Source: Takakia lepidozioides (lineage: Eukaryota; Streptophyta; Takakiopsida; Takakiales; Takakiaceae). Taken from it: DNA of 64,000 nucleotides. A program made the position numbers and the translations under genes. Numbering within the stretch: the first letter of the stretch is position 1; each line of letters opens with the position of its first letter. This document shows positions 1 through 12,067 of the stretch, piece after piece. Where the stretch lies: assembly GCA_030704615.1 (NCBI GenBank), contig CM060734.1, positions 10,600,001-10,664,000 on the forward strand. Direction: 5' to 3'. The notes below the pieces were generated by a model, which had not been told where the DNA came from, ran no database searches, and worked only from the letters and a program-made list of their open reading frames with translations.

Positions 1-121
1 CCATGAGCGCTCCAACAGACCTGGGTGCATAACGATATCTGTAAGGCTCAAAATTCATTCAAGGGGCGATCAAATCGTTGAAAGGTTCATCATCCAAATG
101 TTTTTGCCTTCTTCTCAAACC

Positions 122-830
122 GTCACTTGAAGCACTTCTGATTGATCTCGTAGGGGTGGCCTAGGAATCTTATGGCAGCTCTTCATGGGCGAGCTGTCGC
201 CTCGCCACTTTGTGACAGGCGACCGCTGGGAAGCTATAAACAGAGTAGTCGGGTTTGGGAGGAGTTATGGGCTGTTATTTGAAGTGATGTCTGCGGAGCT
301 CGGGCAAGTATATGTGAGGCCATGCTTTGAACCGACGGCTGCTTGCTTGCACATTTACAGTGTGGGAGGAACTTGTAGAAATTTTATCGATAGTATTTAG
401 TTACCTCTGCATGTACATGGATATAATGTTAGCCAAAGATAAAGCAACACTCCTCCATAGAGACTGAGGCAATCGATCGTTGGCAATGTTATCATGTCTT
501 GCACTTCTTGCCACTGATCAAGCAACAAGCATGGAACATACATTATATCCATGTACATGCAGAGGTAACTGTATAATTTCAATAAAATGTCTACAAGTTC
601 CTCCCACACTGTAAATGTGCAGGTGAGCAGCCGTTGGTTCAAAGCATGGCCTCACATATACTTGCCCAAGCTCCGCAGACACCACTTCAAATACAGCCTA
701 CAACTCCTCTGTTTATGGCTTCCCAGCGGTCGCCCGTCACAAAGTGGCGAGCCGACTGGTCGTCCATGAAGACTCTCTATAACCTTCATAGGCCACCCCT
801 ACGAGATCAATCAGAAGTGTTTTAAGTGAC
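122..830. repeat. Long inverted repeat (foldback) with ~300-bp arms
   Basis: Bases 122-429 are repeated as the reverse complement at 540-830, separated by a loop of about 110 bp. The arms share long exact runs, for example CATGTACATGGATATAAT beside the loop and CTGATTGATCTCGTAGGGGT at the outer end, with scattered mismatches and small indels. Transcribed RNA would fold into a hairpin of about 300 bp. No transposase lies inside. Part of the outer end (GAGATCAATCAGAA) recurs at about 1028-1050, so the arm end exists in further copies. It is most simply a non-autonomous foldback or MITE-like element, or an inverted duplication that could yield small RNAs. Confidence 0.85.
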
Positions 831-1504
831 AAACGAATGGTGACTCGTCCAACGATGAACAAATGGTTCCTCATGACGAATGAATGGTTCCTCAAAGGGC
901 GAATGGCCCTATCGCGATAAATTGGTTTCCACAACGAACAAACCGTTCCCCATCCAAATGATTTTATGTTGTTTTCAAACTTTGGTGTTATGTTCTACAT
1001 ATGATATGACAGGTCTTGGACAAGTACGAGATCAATCAGAAATGCTTCAAGTGGCGAACATTACCGCCATAGTGTGGAAGAGGTGCATTGGCCACATTAA
1101 ACGGTTGATGTGATACATTTTCACAAATGTGATGTGATACATTTGTGAAAATTTGTCATGGAATTTTGTGTTATCTAATACTTGATCATGTAATCTTTAT
1201 GGTTAAATTACACTGATATTAGCATTGTGATTTTTGCTTGCAGAGTATATAGATGTCCATATGTGGATGTCCATACACCAAAGCCATCAAAATCATTTGG
1301 TCAAGATTTGGTCCACTACATTTTTGGAGGCTGCAATATGGACTCATTTTCATTGTACAGACTCATTATCTATCATAATATGTGGGTTAAGGTAATGTTT
1401 AAATGACATTCCTGAGCGAATTGATCTTCTATGAGACATTCTTCAAATCATGTTTATAAGTGAGCCAAGGGTCGGGAGGGTGCTACTATGCAAGTCAATT
1501 CAAT

Positions 1505-1700
1505 TGTGTAAAGTATGACGCCTCCCGAAGGGAGCGTAACTTATGGTGTCACTTCACCACAAGGGCTACTGCCTTCCAGCTGAAAGGTGGACACCTTCAA
1601 CAATTGTGTAAATCATATGTTGGGTAATTAAAGGTGTTGTCTTTGGGTCACTATAAGCTAAACCCTGGTGGGTGCCAACCCCGCTTTGGGAGGGTTTGAT
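1505..1700. repeat. Dispersed repeat shared with 59.1-59.2 kb and 50.2 kb
   Basis: The stretch around 1535-1600 (TTATGGTGTCACTTCACC, then AAGGGCTACTGCC, then AAGGTGGACAC) recurs at 59142-59195 inside a CPN60B intron. The stretch at 1657-1700 (TAAGCTAAACCCTGGTGGGT, then TTTGGGAGGGTTTG) recurs at about 50188-50242 inside intron 1 of the copper ATPase, next to a LINE 3' end. No reading frame of interest is present. These are pieces of dispersed mobile sequence, probably LINE- or SINE-related tails. Confidence 0.6.
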
Positions 1701-2820
1701 TCCATGGACTGCACTCCCACAACTCATTTATCTAGACACGAGATCTCTAAATTTCTTTCCACTGAGGCATAGCCTCAGTACAGGTAACCACCTCGTCTCA
1801 TCTCTATTTTTCTTGCTCGATTCGCCTTCGTGTACATCCCATGACTTCTCATCTATGATGTGGATTCTTGAATTCCCTACATATCCACTGCTTATCAAGC
1901 CTGATGCTTTTAACCACACTCGATTGGAAAGGTCTCTTGATTCTGTTAGATCATGCCCACCTCCACCTTATCACACATGGCCTTCTCACATACGAACTCT
2001 TTGCTCCAACCTTTTATTTACTATCCCTTCAGTGTTAGACATTGTTTGATTAACTTACACTTCTCCTCTCAATTATATGATACTGCTCCACTTCTTGGTT
2101 CTATTCCTAATATACACTTTCCATTAAGTGTTCCTTGTTCTAACCCCCACTTCCTTCTTACAGACTCTCTCCCAAGCGAAGACCATTCAGCATTCTCATG
2201 CTCTTTTTCACAAGCTACTCGGATATATTGGCTCTCTTTCATTCAAACAATCTTACACATATGCTACTCTCCCCAATTGATTTTACATAGTGATTTTCAA
2301 TCTCTGTTTTAATCCAATGACTTTCACAAAATTCATCTATGCTATTTCTCGAACATTTGCCACTCAGTACATTACCAGTCTCTTTTACAAGATACTCGGA
2401 ACTACTGGCTACCTCGGGAAAATGCTACCTCACTTTTTTTGCTACCCACATCATTTACTATCACTCTAGGATTTATTCATTTAGTATCACTCAGTACACT
2501 ACCACTTTTTTTACAAGATATTCGAAACTACTGGTTACCGTGGGGAAATGCTACCTCACTTTACTTGAGATGTCCCAAACCGTGGGGCCCCAGCCCTGGT
2601 GCTTGGTACCGTTGGAAAGCCCTCGATGAGGAGGGGTGCACCGGCTTGGTCTGATGATTTTTGGACCGGTGGTGTGGGAGATATGGAATTTCAAGTACTT
2701 TTGGTCGTTGGAAATTTGTGAAAAATAGCAAAAGGGGCTTTCCTGCAACAATGATTGGAGCCTCGACATTAGATATATCAATAATGATTGGATATATTAC
2801 CTCTCAATAAATTCATGGAA
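1700..2820. other. Non-genic stretch with a two-copy tandem repeat
   Basis: I see no gene here. The open frames on the plus strand are rich in S, T, L and F and come from pyrimidine-rich composition. Bases about 2381-2446 and 2510-2570 are two copies of one unit (ACAAGATA, then GAAACTACTGG or GGAACTACTGG, then AAATGCTACCTCACTTT). Confidence 0.5.
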
Positions 2821-3310
2821 AACATTTGGGTCTTGACATGGGAGACGTACTTGGATACATAGGATACAATGGGCTTAGATGGGCCTCGACATAGGAGACG
2901 CACATGAGAGACGCCCTTGGATACATAGGAGACGCACTTGGATACATAGGAGATTGCACTTGGGCTTAGATGACACTGGGCACTTGGGCCTCTACATGGG
3001 AGATGCACTTGGATACATACAAGATTGCATTTGGGCTTAGATAGGCCTCGACATAGGAGACGAACTGGGATACATAGGAAATTCCACTTGGTCTTATCTA
3101 TTTCAATTGATCTTCATACATGGACCAAACGACACAGGCTACCCTAGAGGTCGCATTTGGGCCTCGACATAGGAGACGCACTTGGATACATATGGGATTG
3201 CACTTGGACTTAGATGACACTGGAAACTTGGGCCAACGGCACAGCCTACCCTAGAGGTCGCATGTGGGCCTCGACATATGATACGCACTTGGCTTTCCTA
3301 GGACAATGAT
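2820..3310. repeat. Degenerate minisatellite
   Basis: Imperfect tandem copies built from GGCCTCGACATAGGAGACGC, ACTTGGATACATAGGAGA and TTGCACTTGGGCTTAGATGA. About six units of roughly 60-100 bp in mixed order are visible. There is no credible coding content. Confidence 0.75.
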
Positions 3311-3616
3311 TGGATATATCAATACATGAAGCTCGATGGGGGATTGCAAAATAACAAACTGGGATTTGCTGGAACAATGAGTGGCCCTTCATGTGGGATA
3401 TTTGGAACTCCTACACGATAATATATTATATAATAAGGGGGGACAACCAGATGCAGCAGCCCTGGTAATGGGCACGTACCACGTTTGGATGGGGTTGTGT
3501 TGGTTCAACCCCAGGTCTCGGTCGATCGTCAGGAATGTGTCCATCTTTCTAGCTGGAATGGCGTAGCCCTTGTGGTGAAGAGACAATAAATCTTCACGCT
3601 CCCTTCGGGAGACGTC

Positions 3617-3643
3617 TATATATATATATATATATATATATAA
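3617..3643. repeat. (TA)n microsatellite
   Basis: An uninterrupted run of TA dinucleotides follows the palindromic CTCCCTTCGGGAG. From 3650 to about 4080 I see nothing further. Confidence 0.95.
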
Positions 3644-4079
3644 CAGGAGACAGAGGCCCTGAGAACTTTATTTGGAATTATTGTGGGGAAAAAAATAAAA
3701 CCCCTGATTACACCATGGAGGCACACACACCGATGACAGTGAAAGCAGAACGTGTCCTATAAGGCTCATAAGGCCCAACGACGCCCGAAGCCGAACTTAA
3801 GCAATGTGAAGCTACGAGAAGAGCAAAAATGAGGAGCAAGAGGGGCCTATACTCCCGAGGGAATTAGAGAAAGCGCATGGAGACTTAGGAGTAGAGAGAG
3901 CAAGGAGAAGTAACTATTGAGAGAGCATAAAACAGTAAACCCTAAGTGAGTAGTGCAGCAAACTGTCTAGCGAAAGTGGAGCTTGGACGACATTATTGTG
4001 TTCTTGATATGCTTGATGTGTCTCTCAGTCACACCAAACAACATATCCAAAAATGAACACACTCCACAGTACTCCATCA

Positions 4080-4750
4080 TAAACTGTCCAACCACTTCTG
4101 GCACACTAAAGCCGCTTCCGACGCACAAATCAAACAAACACTTAAGTTTTCGCCCAGTATATGGGGCACCAGCGTAATACCTTCTGGCCAACCATTTTTA
4201 CATCCCCACACTGCCCCATCTGCTCCCATATACATGCAGTACCTAACACTTGGCCACATATCCTCAGTAAATGCCCCCACCCAGTCTTGCATGGCCTTCG
4301 TATCGCCAGGCACAATCAAGCTGTATGGCACATCCACAAACTATTACAACGACATAAAGAAACCAGATGGTTCAATGTTGGCACTTACCAAGGTAGACCC
4401 CCAGACCATATAATACCATCCTAGCTATTACCCTGTATTTGCCAACCCCATGCTACATGCACATGTCCCGCTAGGCTCTGCCCGGACATCCTCTTAGTTC
4501 AGGGACTTCCCACCAACGCCCTTCCACCCTCTACTCCTACCCCACCACTAATCATACACTTCATTGAATTTACGTACTGCCACGACCACTTCCCGCACAC
4601 CTCCATCCTCGAAAAGCACCAGAAATACACTCCGCTTATCCTTGCTATTGCGCCGACAAGGGTGGGCCACGGGCCCACTCTCCGTCGTCTCCGCAGGCAC
4701 CAGAGGGGGCATACACAACGACAATATCTCAATACTTCAAGATAATTTTA
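4080..4750 (+). mobile_element. LINE (non-LTR) 3'-terminal coding remnant
   Basis: Broken plus-strand frames carry the zinc-binding tail seen after LINE reverse transcriptases: CPICSH at about 4215, then HILSKCPHPVLHGL and IARHNQAVWHIHKLL at 4256-4345. A further frame from about 4560 reads FIEFTYCHDHF followed by KYTPLILAIA, as in the C-terminus of several plant and animal LINEs. Frames shift several times, so it is a decayed fragment. No reverse transcriptase catalytic domain is present. Confidence 0.5.
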
Positions 4751-4859
4751 AAATCTCCACCACCTCCATCCATACATGCTTTAAAGAGATCCACCTTCCG
4801 GCACTTCGCTCTTTCACAGCCATCATAACCAATAAGCGAAAACTCAAATCCACCCCATG

Positions 4860-4916
4860 TCTGGTACCCCAGGGTACCCTCGGGTACTCTAGGTACCCAG
4901 AGGTACCTCATACCCC
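4860..4916. repeat. Short GGTACC-based tandem repeat
   Basis: Five to six imperfect copies of a 10-12 bp unit containing GGTACC or GGTACT. The flanks (4920-5430) show no gene. Confidence 0.7.
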
Positions 4917-5436
4917 CGATTACTTGGTGTCCCCTGGACACCTGTCATATTAGGGCCCACCCTCAAAAGGGGGCAAGAGCCGCAAGGCGAAGTGGCTCTT
5001 AGTTACGCCGGCCTCGGCCAGAGTCTTCTCTCTCTCTGCTTGATGTGTTTTCAATTGACCTCTCTGTCAAACTCGGGGGATGCGGTGGAGAGAGGCGCCG
5101 AGGTTTCTCCAGCCTTGAGGGGGGAGAGGGCTCCAGTCACACCGGTCTTGCGCAGGCGTATAATAGATGACCCCATGATAGTCCCATAAGACTTTAAAGG
5201 AGGCATAGATTGCCTCAGCTTGACGTGGAGCTTTTTGGATATCTGCACAGCATTTCAACCAAGTTTTTTTTTATTATGTGAGTAGGTCCTGATATATAAG
5301 AGATAGCAAGCAAGAGATTGAGCAGGTTTCTCCCGAGAAAGTCTTGTGGCAGCGAGCCCTCCATAGGTGCCATAAGGTGGAGCTTTGGAGGGTTTCAAAA
5401 ATAGGACATGAGAAGGCTTTCTGCTTAGAGGTACGG

Positions 5437-5754
5437 TTATAGTTGAGTTATCCAGTGGGAGGATGTCTTGATGGCTCTAGTGACTTTGACCAAAGGCCAG
5501 ATTTTTGCAGGTGCATAACAAGAAAGCAAGCAGTGTTCCAAGGACTCCATTATTCCTGGTGAACAACAAGTACACAGAACAGCTTCCTGGAACTGTAACC
5601 ATTCCCCCACTTTAAGGGCCTTGTTTGCGATTTGCCAAAAGAATGCAGAGATCTTCGCTGGTCTAGTCTTCAGCCAGACAGAGGCCCAAATAGCCTTCCA
5701 GTTTTCATTATTGAAGCCGTAAGAGTCCCATTTGCTATTCCATTTCTCTTCCAT
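5437..5754 (-). mobile_element. LINE zf-RVT domain remnant
   Basis: A 105-residue minus-strand frame matches the reverse-transcriptase zinc-binding (zf-RVT) pattern of plant LINEs: W-x2-IW, then KTRPAKISAFFWQIANKAL, then C-x-CC and ESLEHCLLSCYAPAKIW. The upstream reverse transcriptase is absent, so this is a 5'-truncated or decayed insertion. It is a different LINE type from the 4.1-kb fragment. The interval 5755-6408 holds no recognisable gene. Confidence 0.6.
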
Positions 5755-6408
5755 AGTTTGGTTCTATGTAAGCCTTCTTAGCAGTGTATGCAATAAATGG
5801 AGTGGGCGAACCTCGGAATGGCTGATGGGGACTGTCTCATTAATTCAAGACGGCTGAAGTGGGGGGAAATAGGATATTAAGGCTTGGTGGCGGCAGTCTG
5901 AATGATGTAATGAATGGAAATCGCTGGAAACTGAGAGGAATGAAGGGAAAAGAGTTTCCCTGGAATGCCCGGAAAAAACTCAATAGGCACCAGTGGTTTT
6001 CAGTAGATAGAAGAAACCCTACATGAATGAAGGGAAAGCCTCAAGTATCGAAACACCATGCCTGTCTGAGCAACCATCTGGTGAGAGAGACGAAGCGACC
6101 GTTGGGAGCTCTCCTCACCGCAAAAGACGGAGCTCAATCCTAAAAGAAAAGATCAATTAGTCTAGAGTTCGTTCGCTGGGGAAAGCACTATACGACTAAT
6201 ACATAATGATGCCAGACTACTATTCTATCTCTCTCTATCCCTTCGTTGAAACAACTTCTACCAACAGTCATCTTCATCTAACACGATCATCATTCTTCCA
6301 GATTCATAAATATTCTCTCCATCTTCTATTAACTCTGCTCCATCGGCTGAAACCAAATACCATTGCTCCACTATGTTTTTCCTCCAATAATCTCTCGGGG
6401 AATGCCTC

Positions 6409-6470
6409 GGCGTGAGCCTGGTCACGTGAGCGCGTGAGCACAACTACGCTCACGCCACGTCACCTTACGC
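6409..6470 (+). repeat. Candidate left terminal inverted repeat of copy A
   Basis: GGCGTGAGC, then GAGCGCGTGAGC, then TACGCTCACGCC and ACGTCACC. Read as the reverse complement, the sequence at 17848-17898 gives GGCGTGAGC, GCGCGAGCG, TACGCTCACGCC and TGACGTGG in the same order. The left copy carries about 15 extra bases after the first block. Both ends are also internally palindromic. Confidence 0.4.
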
Positions 6471-6635
6471 CAATGCCACATCACGGGGATCACTCCACGT
6501 CATCACACTTGAAGACCGCGTCACCACGCGCCCAGGAAGAAGTGGAGTGTATTCCCGCGGATTGGCACCCTTTACCGCGGAAACAAGCTGGACGACATAA
6601 TAAAAGGCAGTGGTCATTCCCACCTGAAAGCAACA

Positions 6636-6985
6636 GATGAATAAATGATGGATGAATGTACAGTTGGATGATAAACAAATGGATGAGTGTGAAAAATGAA
6701 TGTAGATGGATGAATGAGGATGGAAGAGTCAAATGGATGAATGTATAATGGATGTTGAGCAATGAAAAACATTCATGACAGGAAGATGCATGACTAAAAC
6801 TTTAGACGAATGCACAACGTATATGACATGAGTGTGGAAGGTTTGTGGGGTGGATTAAAGAGTACAGAGGATGAATGTACAATGGATGTTGAACAAAGGA
6901 AAACATTCATGAATGGAGCACGCATGAATACACTGTAGATGAAAGCACAATGGATATGACAAGAGTGAGGGAGGTTTGTGAGATG
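6636..6985. repeat. Subterminal TGAATG-rich tandem repeat of copy A
   Basis: Multiple GGATGAATG motifs occur, and a unit of about 130 bp is present twice, at about 6731-6856 and 6867-6985 (GGATGAATGTA, then AATGGATGTTGA, then AAAACATTCATGA, then GGAAGGTTTGTG or GGAGGTTTGTG). The TGAATG/CATTCA hexamer is also the outer arm of the copy A palindromes. Confidence 0.65.
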
Positions 6986-8124
6986 GATTCATACATATTG
7001 CAATTTAAATGGTAGTTGATTCTTTGATTATTTTTTCTTTCCAAAGGAAAACTACGGTGGAGGAAGGGGATTCTACGTTTTCCAAAGAGGATGAAACAGA
7101 ATATTAAAAGAACATAGTTCAGTCTGACTCAGAGTCAGTACAATGTATCCCCGCTTCCTCTGCATCTAAGTCTAAGTATTTAAGAATTCCGGATCTACGC
7201 TGGCTACACCTACGGCCGAGAAGTAAAAATTCAGGGGATAGGACTCGGCCGCATGAAGTGCCATTGCTTTCGGCATAATCAGGAAGCAGAAAATTGGAAA
7301 GGGGGCTGTCAAAACAGACTCGCCACAAATATACTGTATCTCCTGAAGATCCACCGCTGCCTTTCCTGAAAGACAGCCTGAAAAAGTTATTACTGTAACT
7401 TTGATGTTATTGAGAAATTGAGTATGACTCCCAAAGTGGGTTTAGCACTTACTCACATGAAAGTCGTTGTCGACTTGCTTATCTTCGGGATCGTCATCAT
7501 TTCAAATTTGAATCCGATCAGTCTGTGTGCCTGAAGTGGAGCCAGACAAAAGGGGGAGGAGCACTGTGTTGTAGAGGTCAGAATCACCCTCCATGCCAAA
7601 AAGGCTTTTCCGCCTGCCTGCATGCATGGTAAGTTGCTCCTGCACCAGACAGGAGGACATGAACAGTTCGGTGGGGGGATTTAAGCAGATGGAACTGGTG
7701 AAAGAAAATCAATTCAAAAGGGAGAGAACGAACATGTGGACACAGAAAGATCGACCACCCGTGCAGAGTGGTGGCTGCATGACTCCAGCAGTATTTGCAT
7801 GAACGCTGGGGATTTTCCTTTGCACCTCTCCAAGGAGTGCCATCTGGTCTCTTCAGAGTCTGACTGGACTGCATGAAGTTGTACAAAATGTCATCGACAT
7901 GCGGCTCATAGGGGGGGTTGACGAAACAACCCTGGTCAGAAAATCTCAAAGCTGCGGATGGAGGATGGTGTCTTTGAGGTGCGAATCCTCCGCAGGCAGA
8001 TAGCCTCGAACATCCTCGTCTGCCAAAGATAGCAGGTTAGTGTGTAAACACAATCTATAGCGGAAGTGTGTACATCGGCTATTCAGAACTCAGGCACAAA
8101 AACAATCATTTTTATCACGAATCG

Positions 8125-8148
8125 GTGATGATCGGTGTCGATCATGAC
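8125..8148. repeat. Outlying weak palindrome of the copy A type
   Basis: A 24-bp imperfect palindrome with arms GTGATGATCG and CGATCATGAC. It has the same length as the array sites but a different core. It may be a diverged site or chance. Confidence 0.3.
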
Positions 8149-9449
8149 AGATTCTTCTAGAGTGGAGCTGCAGAGAACATTGAAAATCATCATGAAAGCA
8201 CAAGCAAAAGGGAGACGGCATACCAGCTGACCAAGGAAACCCCCTTTCACAAAGTAGAGGCTGTTCACACAATTCCATGTGCGCAAAACTTCAAACCCTG
8301 AAGACTTCAGGTATGATGTCAATGCCCGACGACTATCTTTGTCACATGACTGAAAAAGCAGAAGTGTCCCTGCATCAGAGAGGAAATTATTACAGAACCC
8401 GAACACCCAACTCCAGTAGTTGTCCTCGAATTTGTTCCAGCCTGGCGTTTTGCCCTTTGGAAGAACTTCTGGCATAGCCTGGCCATCTGGGATGTCGAGA
8501 ATGACAATGTCAGCCGCATATGTTTTCTGCACACCGCGCACGAAGGTGGGACCTGTGCTCACCTGCAACAGACATGTTTTTCTTAAGAACGATGGAAAGA
8601 ATGTTTTCAAAGAACCAGACTGAAATACTACCAATGAAACTTTCAGAGAAAAAGGAAAGAAACTGGAATTCTCACCGAGTTGAGGAATGAGATTATGTTG
8701 TCCCAGGTAGGCGAAGGCACCCCAGTGTATCCTCTTTTTCGACTCTGCATCATCAACAGCCAACCCTCATTGACAATTTTAATCTCTCCTGCCGAATCAG
8801 AACGGGAAGGGTGTGGCTTGGCATCGAATACGCACTGAACTGTGCGGGTATATCTTCCAGCAGTGAAGTCCTGCCCACTCTCCATCTCCTTTTCGTTCTC
8901 CTTCCCCTTGTCCTTTTCCTTCTCTTTGGACTTGTCTTTGTCCTTTTGGCTTTGCTGGTGAGATGGCTATGACATCAAGAGCCTTGTCTTTTGGTTTGCG
9001 GCCCGCTTCTTTCCCTTTGCGGCGTTCCCTGAGCATCAGGCTCCTTGGCAGCCAATGTTGCTATGTTTCTTTGGTACTCTTCGTCAGTCAGAGGCGCCAG
9101 CATCTCAGCATTATTGTTCAAATATTTCATATGCTGTTCTTGAAAGGTCGTGTGCTCCGGTGGGCAGTCAAGGTACCAGCCACAGTCTCTGAAGTGAGAA
9201 GGACTCTAATCCTTTAATATCCCTGCAGTATACATGGTTGGATCGTTTGCAGGGTCCGACCACATGTCAAGATAGTCTGGAATACCGCTCAGGTGATTTC
9301 CTTCCATAGCACATATTTCGTGTACCTTTTAAACATGAGATAAATCCCAACCCACCAAAGCGCGAAGTGAGAAAGATGCAAGGCACAGAATGAAAAAAAC
9401 ATGGAATGAAAATGGCTCTGAGAACTGCTCCAAGGACCTTTCAGGACCA

Positions 9450-10260
9450 CGCGACAGCTCCGGATGTGAATGTCGTAACGCCATTCAAAACATTCCATTC
9501 AATGATACTGTGAATACACCCTAATCCACGTGAATGCAAACTCTCGCTTTGGAATGACACAGACATAGAAGTGAATGTCGTCAACGACATTCACTTTGGA
9601 TTTGTGAATACACTGCTAATCAAGCCTATTGATTTCTCAAAAGAGGCAAAATCATTGGATGGAAATCAAAAACTCGAGTAATGAACCCTCCCCAAAAACT
9701 CAATGGACATTCATAACGAACATATAACTGAGGACCTCATAATAACACTGGATGTGAATGGCGTCAACGCCTTTCACAAAATTACGAACAAGGAACCAAT
9801 TAATACACCTTAGCTCCCAATCCATGTAAATTCAAATTGTCGCTGGTGAATGACACGACATAGAAGTGAATGTCGTCAACGACATTCACTTTGGATCTCT
9901 GATAACACAGCTAATCAAGCCTCAAGATTTCTTGCAAGAGGCAAAAGCAATGCAGAACAACTGAATGTCTGCATTGACATTCAGCAAACTGAAGTGAGGA
10001 ACCCTCCTGTAAACTCTATGGACATTACAAAAACTTACATAACTCTGAGGACCTCTCAACAACTCTGGATGTGAATGTCGTCAACGCCATTCAGGGACAT
10101 TATTAATTCTAATCAGGGACACTCTAATTACACCCTAAGCTTCTAATCCAGGTGAATTCAAATTCTCGCTTAAGAATGACTCAGACAAAAGTGAATGTCG
10201 TCAATGACATTCAATTTGGATCTATGATTACAATCCTTATTAAGCCAATTATTCCCAAAA
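9450..10260. repeat. Three tandem ~300-bp units carrying the palindromes
   Basis: Corresponding sites lie at 9466/9754/10071 and 9571/9866/10191, giving periods of 288-325 bp. Unit landmarks repeat in order: GGATGTGAATG, ACACCCTAA, AATCCAGGTGAATTCAAATT (or a close variant), CTCGCTT, GAATGAC, the second palindrome, then GGATCT and a version of CTAATCAAGCC. The third unit is cut short after its second palindrome. Confidence 0.8.
9466..10214. repeat. Intronic palindrome array 1 of copy A (7 sites)
   Basis: Seven 23-24 bp palindromes start at 9466, 9571, 9754, 9866, 9961, 10071 and 10191. The half-site is GTGAATGTCGT, followed by CA, followed by its reverse complement. The sites at 9571 and 9866 are perfect (11+2+11). 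The others carry one to three changes (9754 has GGCGTCAACGCC in the middle; 9961 has CTGAATGTC arms around TGCATT). They lie in the long gene-1 intron between the exons ending at 10330 and starting near 8950. Six of the seven belong to a tandem unit of 290-325 bp present three times, two sites per unit. Confidence 0.9.
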
Positions 10261-12067
10261 GTGCAGTAGAGTTTTTAGTATGATATTGCACCTATACACA
10301 ACTCGCATCATGGCCCACTCTCCTCCAACCTGACTGTCAAAGTCGTTGGACCGTAAAATGTTACCATCTTTGGAGAACTCCCGGAAAAAACAGTATCTCC
10401 AGGTGAGACCTCTCCACTTCTTATGTATGCCTCCAATGACATTTGGGGAGGGGAAACAATCAAAATGTTCAAGTCCTTCAATTCTGATCCAGCCACAATG
10501 ACGACGCGCTTTTCGAGCTGCAAATTGTAATTTGTCAGTATTGCAAGTAAAATACTCATCACATAATTGAAGAAAGAAAACAGGCTTATTTGAATACACA
10601 CCTGACTCCAAAATGTAGCCTTGTGGAGCCAGTTATCAAACACCAAATCACTGATTCCTTCCACCTTTGTGCCAGGCTGTATGGTGCTCTTTGGGAACTG
10701 ATTCAAGTCCTTTACTGTCTGATCTGAGTTCCATATCTCCAACCACCTTATTTTTGTTTGTGGGTTGACCATGGATATGGCCAGCCGGTGCAATTTCTCC
10801 TGCTGCATCTATCCGGATGCACATGCTTGTCATAGTGAGATTTGATCTGCTGAAGGAACTCAGAACCAAGTCCAGGATCTACTATTCTAAGCTTCTTTCC
10901 GAAGGCGGACATCAATTTGGTTCTTCGCATTTCAAACTCCTTTTTTATTGCTGCTTCCACACCCTTTGATGTCCTCAGTTCCTCTGGTGTAGTGCGGTAA
11001 TATTCGGATTTTCCCTTCTCAGCTGCCTCTGCCAGTTCTTGCTGCATTGATTCAAATAGGACTACAAACATGTATTCGAAAAGTAAACTGAGTACAGACT
11101 CGGGCTTACCGCATACATGTACTCCAGAAACGCCTCTCGAGTCAAAGAATACCAAGTGCCTGCAGCTCTTCCTGTTTCGCACTTCTTGATTATATTGGGG
11201 GGGAGTACTGTCCGAAAATCATCCAGCTTCATCAGACCAATCCTCTGAATTCGGAATAGTGTGTGGACCAAGCTTGTTGTCACATGCGATTTCTCTGTCG
11301 ATTTGCAAAAACATTGGAAACATTGCATTCCTTAACACTGTTTTTTTGGGATTAACAAGACACTACAGAGGGAATGAAATCTCTAGGATGACTTACTTGT
11401 TCACGTCATGCATAGCTGTAAGAAGCCTAGCGATGTCGTTTCCTGGATCCAAAACCATTGCCTCCACAGCAACATGCTTGTCTTTGTCTTTCGCATGGTG
11501 TTTCTGGATGTATCCCATCCATGCCAGCAATCGGTGGTTGCCGTCCCAGACGTAGAACATGTGGTTGCAGAATTGCTGGGTGTTCTTTCCCATCATGAGG
11601 CCCAGCTCGAACTCCTCATTGGCATCTTTCCAGCTTTCATCCCAGGTATCACTGATCTTTGGAGACACTAATGTGTTTTTCCCATTTATATCCGTCAGTG
11701 ACACATAAAAAACTTGTGCACCAAGTCTGTATCCATGCACGAAATCACTCTCCAATTTTGTTATGTCATGGGAAAGAGGTGGACGCACAACAGGCATAGA
11801 TATCATCTAGCACAGAGGGATGTCTAGACGCCCTCCAGATACGAGCATGTCCCTTATAACCTCCTGAGAGTTTACCTTCTGGAATGACATGAGTTCTTTC
11901 ACCTTGTCAAGGTAGTGCACTTCAGATTCATCTGCTTCATTGTTATTCTCTGAGCTTTTTCCAGACTCGTCCCCATCTCCAGATCCTTTCCCCTCTGATC
12001 CTGTAGGCTTGGACCTCAAAGTATTCTGCACGATGCCATTCAAATCTGACTGAGTAATGTGCAAATA

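Noticed and set aside
1672-2654. Chain of plus-strand open frames
   Set aside because: Low-complexity, Ser/Thr/Leu/Phe-rich, overlapping frames and a tandem repeat; no conserved motif.
3455-3520. Further SINE head (GGTTCAACCCC B box)
   Set aside because: No convincing A box at the right distance and no tail.
9466-10214. CRISPR-like array
   Set aside because: Spacers are not uniform, the repeats are palindromic sites inside a larger tandem unit, and the DNA is eukaryotic.
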